25,467 nucleotides of DNA from contig JBBTRD010000030.1 of assembly GCA_038065335.1 (NCBI GenBank), positions 1 to 25,467 on the forward strand, written 5' to 3'. This DNA is from 2-01-FULL-41-21 sp038065335. Lineage in GTDB: Bacteria; Patescibacteriota; Minisyncoccia; 2-02-FULL-40-12; GWA2-44-9. Below, piece by piece: positions 20,848-25,467 of the stretch. How positions within the stretch are numbered: position 1 is the first letter of the stretch; each line of letters begins with the position of its first letter. Both the position numbers and the translations under genes were made by a program. The notes under the pieces were generated by a model. That model did no database searches. It saw only the letters and a list, made by a program, of their open reading frames with translations, and had not been told where the DNA came from.

Positions 20848-21870
20848 TTAAAAGATTCTCCTCAAAATTTTATACATCATAAACCAGAAACGGCGAATGG
20901 GCAGGTCGAGGGCGCCGGGATATTCGATCTGGCGACCGCCCCAACCGAGTTTGAAACGAGTGACACCGGGCCACTTTTGGGCATCAATGCCCCATAAATC
21001 ATAATGTTTCAATCCTTGTTCTTTGGCCCATTTAATTATCTGCCAATGCAATATGTACGGCGCCATCATGGATTTATAATTTCTGTCCATCGCCCCATGC
21101 AAATAATACAAGGTGTCGCCATACGTTAATAATATCGCCCCCGCGATTAGCCTGTCCTTAATATTATCCAGCGGTCGCACGTCATGCTCCACAAAAACGA
21201 TTCTGGCGTGAAGGTTTGGAGTGTTTAATAATTTTTCATAATAACTTTTTTCGTGGGTTGAAAAATTATCATTCTTGGCGGTATGTTTAAGTAGCTTCCA
21301 GAAAGATTCCAGGTCGTTCTTTTCTCGCGATTGAAGTCCTCTTTTTTCCCCAACCCGAATATTATACCGGGTCTTGTGATGCATCTCCGCGAGCAACTCG
21401 TTTTCAGATTTTTCTAAATCAATGATTACCGACCGATGGGGCTGGACCTCTTTAGATGATTTTTTGAATCCGGCTCTGTATAACAATTCAATGACACTAT
21501 CCTGTAACGGCTCAATTTTTACAAAAATTGATTTTTGTTCGCGAGCCAGATTTTTAATGTACGAAATAAACTGTGTGAGTTCGTTTTTGATCCCGCCCGT
21601 AATTTGCTCTAAATGAACTTCCGGCCCATGCCCGGTAGTGAATTTTCCAGTTGCCTCCGGCATTGCGCGAAGCGCATCTGGAAAATCTACTACCGGGCCA
21701 TGCGGTATATACAAATAATTCATTCCGAACGGCAAGTCATGTTGAATAATATTGACTGTAATGTGAGCATCGTCCCCTCGGCCCTGCTCGGGGTAAACAA
21801 ATCGCCAGGCTTTTCGCCCGACCGATTTCTGAAATTCCAACCATTCTTCAGTTTGTAGAAAACTTTTCAT
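20848..21870 (-). CDS. FemAB/FemX-like peptidoglycan interpeptide bridge aminoacyltransferase
   Basis: Non-ribosomal peptidyltransferase of the GNAT-related FemAB family, using aminoacyl-tRNA to extend the stem peptide of cell-wall precursors. The 340-aa protein begins FLQTEEWLEFQKSVGRKAWRF, has LPFGMNYLYIPHGPV (46-60), IFVKIEPLQDSVIE, HKTRYNIRVGEKRGLQ, then the second GNAT-like half with YLHGAMDRNYKSMMAPYILH and HYDLWGIDAQKWPGVTRFKLG. All are family landmarks. Residues about 56-83 (DFPDALRAMPEATGKFTTGH) are encoded by a palindromic insertion (21624-21703) right after the conserved IPHGPV. The start is 4 nt after the ruvA stop, so the genes are coupled. It fits the nearby murE/murG wall genes. 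Confidence 0.88.
   Translation of the reverse strand: MKSFLQTEEWLEFQKSVGRKAWRFVYPEQGRGDDAHITVNIIQHDLPFGMNYLYIPHGPVVDFPDALRAMPEATGKFTTGHGPEVHLEQITGGIKNELTQFISYIKNLAREQKSIFVKIEPLQDSVIELLYRAGFKKSSKEVQPHRSVIIDLEKSENELLAEMHHKTRYNIRVGEKRGLQSREKNDLESFWKLLKHTAKNDNFSTHEKSYYEKLLNTPNLHARIVFVEHDVRPLDNIKDRLIAGAILLTYGDTLYYLHGAMDRNYKSMMAPYILHWQIIKWAKEQGLKHYDLWGIDAQKWPGVTRFKLGWGGRQIEYPGALDLPIRRFWFMMYKILRRIF
21624..21703. repeat. in-frame palindromic element inside the FemAB-like gene
   Basis: The arms 21624-21650 and 21678-21703 pair almost fully (CATGCCCGGTAGT, then TTTTCCAG) with one indel and two mismatches. The interior holds GCC-TCC-GGC and TGCGC-GAA-GCGCA. The host frame remains open through all 80 nt. 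Confidence 0.9.
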
Positions 21871-21874
21871 GAGT

Positions 21875-22453
21875 CTATTTCTTTCCCAAAATCTTTAGCG
21901 CTTCGCGCACTCGTTCTTGCAGTGTTTCGGCTTTAGTGTCCTTGAGAGCTTCTTTCGCTTGAGACGTGGAATAACCAAGGACGAGCAAGGCTTCGGTCGC
22001 TTGGCCGTCTTGCGATAAATCAATGCCCCCGATTTCGCCCTCCAAATCGTCAACTTTACCTTTCAACTCTAATATAAGCCGTTGAATAACTTTTGGGCCA
22101 AGGGTGGAAACTTTTTTTAAATAATCTGCGTCTTGGTTCACGACCGCCGCTTTTAGGTGCAACGGTTCAACAGATGAAAGAATATTTTGCGCGCCTTTGG
22201 GACCGATTCCAGAGACGGTGGTCAGAAGGTGAAATAAATCCAAATCCGCTTTTTTATCAAAGCCGTACATATCAAAAGTGCCCTCGCGCATGTTCATTTG
22301 GGAGTGAATATGGAGTTTGACTTTGCCCTCGCTTTTTGCTACAGTATTCAATACTCTGGGAGATAGTATCACCCTGTATCCTATACCCCCCGTGTTCAAA
22401 ACGACATATTTGTCGCCCAAATGTTCAATCGTGCCTTCAAGAAATGAAATCAT
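21875..22453 (-). CDS. ruvA: Holliday junction branch migration protein RuvA
   Basis: RuvA tetramers bind Holliday junctions and load the RuvB motor. The 192-aa protein has the N-terminal OB fold (MISFLEGTIEHLGDKYVVLN, GGIGYRVILSP), two helix-hairpin-helix motifs (LLTTVSGIGPKGAQNILS and VSTLGPKVIQRLILELKGKV), an acidic linker (DDLEGEIGGIDLS) and the C-terminal UBA-like domain III (ATEALLVLGYSTSQAKEALK). The length is typical. It is divergent from uvrB, with 26 nt between the start codons. A promoter at 22460-22487 would start the mRNA at the ATG, so ruvA is probably leaderless. Four nt separate it from the FemAB-like gene. Confidence 0.97.
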   Translation of the reverse strand: MISFLEGTIEHLGDKYVVLNTGGIGYRVILSPRVLNTVAKSEGKVKLHIHSQMNMREGTFDMYGFDKKADLDLFHLLTTVSGIGPKGAQNILSSVEPLHLKAAVVNQDADYLKKVSTLGPKVIQRLILELKGKVDDLEGEIGGIDLSQDGQATEALLVLGYSTSQAKEALKDTKAETLQERVREALKILGKK

Positions 22454-22459
22454 GATTAA

Positions 22460-22487
22460 ATCTTAGCATTTCCCGCATAATGTTCAA
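22460..22487 (-). promoter_or_regulatory. ruvA promoter reaching into uvrB
   Basis: On the minus strand TTGAAC (22482-22487), 16 nt and TAAGAT (22460-22465) are followed after 6 nt by the ruvA ATG. The -35 lies within the first codons of uvrB. No equally good uvrB promoter is visible in the 26-nt gap. Confidence 0.5.
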
Positions 22488-24480
22488 ACTGGTATCCAAA
22501 TTCCAACCCACTGGCGACCAGCCGGAAGCAATCAAGAAACTGGCCAAGGGTTTAAAGACCGGGCAAAAACGGCAGGTGCTTTTGGGTGTGACGGGTTCGG
22601 GTAAAACTTTCACCATGGCCAAGGTCGTCGAAGAATATAAAAAACCAACCCTGATTATCTCCCACAACAAAACCCTCGCCGCCCAGCTCTATAAAGAATT
22701 CAAAGAATTTTTTCCCGACAACGCCGTCCATTATTTCGTCAGCTATTACGATTACTATCAGCCGGAAGCGTACATCCCTCACAGCGACACTTACATCGAG
22801 AAGGATTCCAAAATCAACGAAGAGCTTGACCGCTTGCGCCACGCCACCACTCAAGCTCTCATGAATCATGACGATATTATTGTTGTCGCGTCCGTCTCCT
22901 GTATTTACAATCTCGGCAATCCCGAAGAATACAAAAATTTAGGCATGGAATTATTCGAAGGTAAAAAAATAAAACCATCGGACTTAATCCGCAGTTTGAT
23001 GCGTCTACAGTATGTTCAAGATATCGAACTAAAACGCGGAGCTTTTCGGAAAACTCCGACCGAAATTGAGATTATTTCTCCGACCGGACAAGAAGCAACA
23101 AAAATTGTGTTCAAAAATGATACCATTATTAAAATGTATCGGGCCTTGCTTAACGACCCTGAAGATTTGGAAACGAAAGACTTAAACTACGAAAAAATCG
23201 TCCATACGATTATCTTTCCCGCCAAATATTGGATTACGACCGATAGTAAAGTCGGTCTGGCAATTGAGAATATAAAAAGCGAGCTTCAACAGCACATCAA
23301 ACATTTGAAAAAAATCGGCAAGAATCAAGAGGCTTCTCGTCTGCAAGAAAAAACCATGAGCGATTTGGAAATGATGCGCCAGACGGGCTACTGCCATGGC
23401 ATCGAAAATTATTCCCGCCATTTGGATTTTCGCAAACCCGGCGAACCGGCTTTCTCGCTCCTTGATTTCTTCAAATCAAAAGGTGAGTTTTTAACCATCA
23501 TTGATGAATCTCATATCACTATTCCCCAACTGCGAAGCATGTACAAAGGAGACCACTCCCGAAAATCAACGCTGATCGAGTACGGTTTTCGCTTGCCGTC
23601 GGCCATTGATAATCGGCCATTAAAATTCGATGAATTTAAGAAACGGGTGCAAAAAGTGGTCTGTGTTTCGGCCACGCCGGCCAAGTTTGAAATGAATGAA
23701 GCCGGTCCCGACAATATTGCCGAACAGCTTATCCGTCCAACCGGCTTACTTGACCCGACGGTTGAAATCGTACCGACCAAAAATCAAGTGACACACCTCA
23801 TCGGCAAAATCAAAAAACGGATCGCTAAAAATGAACGCGTCATTGTCACCACGCTCACTAAACGGATGGCCGAAGATTTGTCCGAGCATTTGGCCCGAAA
23901 TGGCATTAAAGTAAATTATCTGCACTCGGAAATTAAAACTCTTGATCGCGTCAAGATTATTAAAGACCTGCGTTCGGGCCATCATGACGTGCTCGTGGGG
24001 GTAAACCTCCTTCGTGAAGGCCTCGATTTGCCTGAAGTATCCCTGATCGCCATTCTCGACGCCGATAAAGAAGGTTTTCTGCGTAATGCCACTACGCTTA
24101 TTCAAACTATGGGCCGGGCCGCCCGCCACAAAGACGGCCACGTGATTATGTACGCCGACAAAATCACTAAATCCATGGAAGCATCTATCAATGAAACCCA
24201 GCGCCGACGAGTCAAGCAAACGGCCCACAACAAAAAACATGGTATTACCCCGACCAGTATCGTCCGTCCAACCGGCGGATTTGAAATGGCCACCGGCCGA
24301 AAACCGGAACAGCATTATGGCGAAGGCGACAACGAAATTATTTTTTACGGCAACGGCACCAAACAAAAAGCCCCCAAACAACTCCAGCACATGCTTGACA
24401 CCGCCATCAACAAATTCAATTATGAACAAGCGATCGGCATTAAAGAACAGATGCGGAAGCTTCGGGGATTAGATTCGTAG
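22480..24480 (+). CDS. uvrB: excinuclease ABC subunit B
   Basis: Damage-verifying helicase-like subunit of nucleotide excision repair that works with UvrA and UvrC. The 666-aa length is typical. Landmarks: FQPTGDQPEAIKKL at the N terminus, Walker A GVTGSGKT (36-43), the beta-hairpin with YYDYYQPEAYIPHSDTYIEK (89-108), IIDESH (Walker B), GYCHGIENYSRHL, helicase motifs V-VI (VGVNLLREGLDLPEVSLIAI, QTMGRAARHKDGHVIMYAD), and the C-terminal UVR motif LDTAINKFNYEQAIGIKEQM for UvrC contact. No ribosome binding site precedes the ATG. No LexA-type operator is evident. It faces ruvA divergently. Confidence 0.98.
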   Translation: MFKLVSKFQPTGDQPEAIKKLAKGLKTGQKRQVLLGVTGSGKTFTMAKVVEEYKKPTLIISHNKTLAAQLYKEFKEFFPDNAVHYFVSYYDYYQPEAYIPHSDTYIEKDSKINEELDRLRHATTQALMNHDDIIVVASVSCIYNLGNPEEYKNLGMELFEGKKIKPSDLIRSLMRLQYVQDIELKRGAFRKTPTEIEIISPTGQEATKIVFKNDTIIKMYRALLNDPEDLETKDLNYEKIVHTIIFPAKYWITTDSKVGLAIENIKSELQQHIKHLKKIGKNQEASRLQEKTMSDLEMMRQTGYCHGIENYSRHLDFRKPGEPAFSLLDFFKSKGEFLTIIDESHITIPQLRSMYKGDHSRKSTLIEYGFRLPSAIDNRPLKFDEFKKRVQKVVCVSATPAKFEMNEAGPDNIAEQLIRPTGLLDPTVEIVPTKNQVTHLIGKIKKRIAKNERVIVTTLTKRMAEDLSEHLARNGIKVNYLHSEIKTLDRVKIIKDLRSGHHDVLVGVNLLREGLDLPEVSLIAILDADKEGFLRNATTLIQTMGRAARHKDGHVIMYADKITKSMEASINETQRRRVKQTAHNKKHGITPTSIVRPTGGFEMATGRKPEQHYGEGDNEIIFYGNGTKQKAPKQLQHMLDTAINKFNYEQAIGIKEQMRKLRGLDS

Positions 24481-24497
24481 CTCCCATTCCTCGTCCG

Positions 24498-24611
24498 CCA
24501 GACCCCTTCAAAATCTGCTCGGCCCCGCATAGTCAAATGTTCAAATTGTACGCAATTGCGTACAATTTGAACATTTGACTGGCCTGCGAGAGCTTTTTGA
24601 GAGGGGTCCGG
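24498..24611. repeat. nested inverted repeat with a perfect 50-bp palindrome
   Basis: 24531-24580 is a perfect palindrome without loop: AGTCAAATGTTCAAATTG onward to the centre GCAATTGC, then mirrored. Outer arms 24498-24513 (CCAGACCCCTTCAAAA) and 24595-24611 flank it with about 14 matching positions. It lies just after the uvrB stop and could form a cruciform in DNA or a 25-bp stem in the mRNA 3' end. Confidence 0.95.
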
Positions 24612-24635
24612 GCTTCCTCGGAACTTGGCACGTTC

Positions 24636-24665
24636 ACCCCCACACTCATGCATGAGTGTGGGGGT
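24636..24665. repeat. perfect 30-bp palindrome
   Basis: ACCCCCACACTCATG followed by its exact complement. The centre ACTYATGCATRAGT is shared with the 24-bp palindrome at 13350-13373. Confidence 0.9.
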
Positions 24666-24732
24666 TCATCGAAATAAACGCCTACTGAATCGTGGTTTTG
24701 TATTTTTTATTTTATAAGGAGTGTCTATTATA

Positions 24733-24765
24733 AAAACAAAGTGCCCGCGGGCGGCACTTCGTTTT
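24733..24765 (-). terminator. intrinsic terminator of the right-hand 71-aa gene
   Basis: On the minus strand AAAACGAAGTGCC (24753-24765) pairs with GGCACTTTGTTTT (24733-24745) at 12 of 13 positions, followed by TTATAA. It is 19 nt past the stop codon at 24784. The stem could also serve uvrB from the other side. Confidence 0.75.
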
Positions 24766-24783
24766 GTGCGCCGGCGGGCGAGT

Positions 24784-24999
24784 TCACGTTTTGGTCTTGA
24801 AACAGACCATCACAATGATTGTACCAGACTCACCTTGAGGATGATAATCAATAGGCGACGCCGAGATGGCCTCCCCAAGACCGATTCTTTCGGCTGTCTC
24901 AATCTGTTCGTTGACGAGCTGTTCCAGCTCGGCATTGCTTCTTGATCGTGATTTTACTCCTGGACGACTTACGGCCGAAAACAATCGAATGGTCAGCAT
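24784..24999 (-). CDS. small protein, 71 aa, possible Cse60-like beta-alpha-beta fold
   Basis: It starts at 24999 with a strong ribosome binding site (GGAGG, 7 nt before the ATG), an own promoter (25019-25046), and a terminator after its TGA stop. The product has a short N-terminal strand (MLTIRLFSAVSR), a helix (NAELEQLVNEQIETAER), and two strands at the end (AISASPIDYHPQ, SGTIIVMVCFKTK). This pattern resembles small proteins of the spore Cse60-like type that pair a helix with I-x-x-I...YSAIIIY strands, but the match is by pattern only. The role is unknown. As with the 71-aa gene at 288, it is a single-gene unit with unusually good expression signals. Confidence 0.8.
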   Translation of the reverse strand: MLTIRLFSAVSRPGVKSRSRSNAELEQLVNEQIETAERIGLGEAISASPIDYHPQGESGTIIVMVCFKTKT

Positions 25000-25018
25000 C
25001 TCAAACCTCCATGTTGTT

Positions 25019-25046
25019 ATAATAACACCCCATAAAGATAAGTCAA
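25019..25046 (-). promoter_or_regulatory. promoter of the right-hand 71-aa gene
   Basis: On the minus strand TTGACT (25041-25046), 16 nt and TATTAT (25019-25024) lie about 20 nt before the start codon. The -35 is close to consensus. Confidence 0.65.
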
Positions 25047-25055
25047 GAAGTTGTC

Positions 25056-25084
25056 TTGTGCAAAAAAAGGGAACGTGCTACTAT
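25056..25084 (+). promoter_or_regulatory. rpsT promoter
   Basis: TTGTGC (25056-25061), 17 nt and TACTAT (25079-25084) give a leader of about 45 nt before the rpsT ATG. It is back to back with the promoter at 25019-25046. Confidence 0.6.
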
Positions 25085-25135
25085 TTCGCAAGTTAAGGTT
25101 TTTATTTTTTAGATTTAATTTTTAATATATTTCCA

Positions 25136-25396
25136 ATGCCAATAACAAAATCTGCAAAGAAGGCGTTACGACAAAGCAAAGCCCGACGAGTCGGGAATTT
25201 AAAGCGCATTAACGGATATAAAATCGCCGTAAAGCAGTTTAATAAGCTCGTGGCAGCCGGCAAACTCAAAGAAGCCGAGGCCATGCTTGATAAGGTCTAT
25301 CAATCCCTTGATAAGGCCGCCAAATCCGGTGTCATCAAAGCCAACAAAGCCTCCCGTCTCAAATCCCACGCCATCCTCTCCGTCGCCAAAAAATAG
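25136..25396 (+). CDS. rpsT: 30S ribosomal protein S20
   Basis: Small-subunit protein S20, binding 16S rRNA. The 86-aa product is Lys/Arg/Ala-rich and helical throughout. It starts MPITKSAKKALRQSKARRVG, and its later part reads LDKVYQSLDKAAKSGVIKAN then KASRLKSHAIL, the conserved S20 C-terminal hairpin (usually KNKAARKKSRL). The ATG at 25136 follows a T/A-rich leader without Shine-Dalgarno sequence. S20 genes are often autoregulated at translation, but no specific structure is visible here. It is a single gene with promoter 25056-25084 and terminator 25435-25460. Confidence 0.96.
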   Translation: MPITKSAKKALRQSKARRVGNLKRINGYKIAVKQFNKLVAAGKLKEAEAMLDKVYQSLDKAAKSGVIKANKASRLKSHAILSVAKK

Positions 25397-25415
25397 GCAC
25401 TAGCAAAAACTAAAC

Positions 25416-25434
25416 CCCCGACTCGACCGATAAT
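25416..25434. repeat. 19-nt repeat identical to 2382-2400
   Basis: CCCCGACTCGACCGATAAT is repeated exactly at the murG/holB gap. It is part of the palindromic repeat family there, and the window ends before the rest could be seen. Confidence 0.7.
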
Positions 25435-25460
25435 AAACCTGTTCCAGCGACAGGTTTTTA
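25435..25460 (+). terminator. hairpin terminator after rpsT
   Basis: AAACCTGT (25435-25442) pairs with ACAGGTTT (25450-25457), loop of 7 nt, followed by TT and an A. The T run overlaps the stem end, so its strength is moderate. Confidence 0.55.
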
Positions 25461-25467
25461 TCTAGAC

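Noticed and set aside
23746..24429. 227-aa minus-strand ORF opposite uvrB
   Set aside because: It is a long shadow of uvrB, which has full motif support. The hydrophobic/Phe-rich composition is typical of an antisense frame.

Overview
This window looks like a chromosomal segment from a Candidate Phyla Radiation (Patescibacteria), probably Parcubacteria-type, bacterium. This is inferred from content, not from a marker tree. The signs are: compact single-domain core genes (a 284-aa delta-prime subunit without cysteines, a 435-aa MurE-like ligase, a six-helix half MFS protein), a FemAB-type transferase, a membrane S1C protease with an extra C-terminal domain, starts mostly without Shine-Dalgarno sequences, several apparently leaderless starts, and AT-rich low-complexity tracts. 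TGA is a normal stop in several genes (cupredoxin-like gene, 71-aa gene at the right), so code 11 applies.

Layout. 1-620: a small divergent-looking start region and a free-standing 71-aa gene (+) with its own promoter, strong ribosome binding site and terminator. 848-9859 (all minus): frr, holB-like, murG, half MFS, secreted subtilase, DedA, cysteine-free family-4-like uracil-DNA glycosylase, O-antigen ligase/polymerase-like protein, and S1C protease. 9915-11730 (minus): an AT-rich accessory cassette of MerR-HTH/Bergerat ATPase fusion, STAS-like DUF4325-type protein, and an unrecognised 204-aa protein, preceded by three helically phased 10-bp direct repeats. 11755-12885: aromatic-amino-acid-permease-like transporter. 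12886-13481: about 600 nt without genes, filled with nested palindromes. 13482-20272 (minus): lon, LOG-family hydrolase, MBL/beta-CASP nuclease, cupredoxin-like protein, MurE-like ligase. 20341-22453: TrpR/YerC-like regulator with an in-frame TGA, FemAB-like transferase, ruvA. 22480-25396: uvrB (+), a second 71-aa gene (-), and rpsT (+).

The most striking feature is a dense population (about fourteen in 25 kb) of nested inverted repeats. Each has long outer arms that match each other but not the arms of other loci, around GC-rich inner palindromes. They fill almost every intergenic gap, several abut start or stop codons, and three lie in frame inside genes (two opposite-orientation copies of one 55-nt core in the O-antigen-ligase-like gene, one in the FemAB-like gene). 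They resemble Rickettsia palindromic elements in behaviour. Locus-specific arms suggest that insertion creates an inverted copy of flanking DNA.

Functionally the window is housekeeping: translation (frr, rpsT), replication and repair (holB, ruvA, uvrB, UDG), cell envelope (murG, murE-like, FemAB, O-antigen ligase-like, DedA), and protein/RNA quality control (Lon, S1C protease, subtilase, beta-CASP nuclease). The best candidates for undescribed biology are the palindromic elements, the ATPase/STAS-like cassette with its phased repeats, and a 30-nt palindromic direct repeat bracketing the TrpR-like gene.
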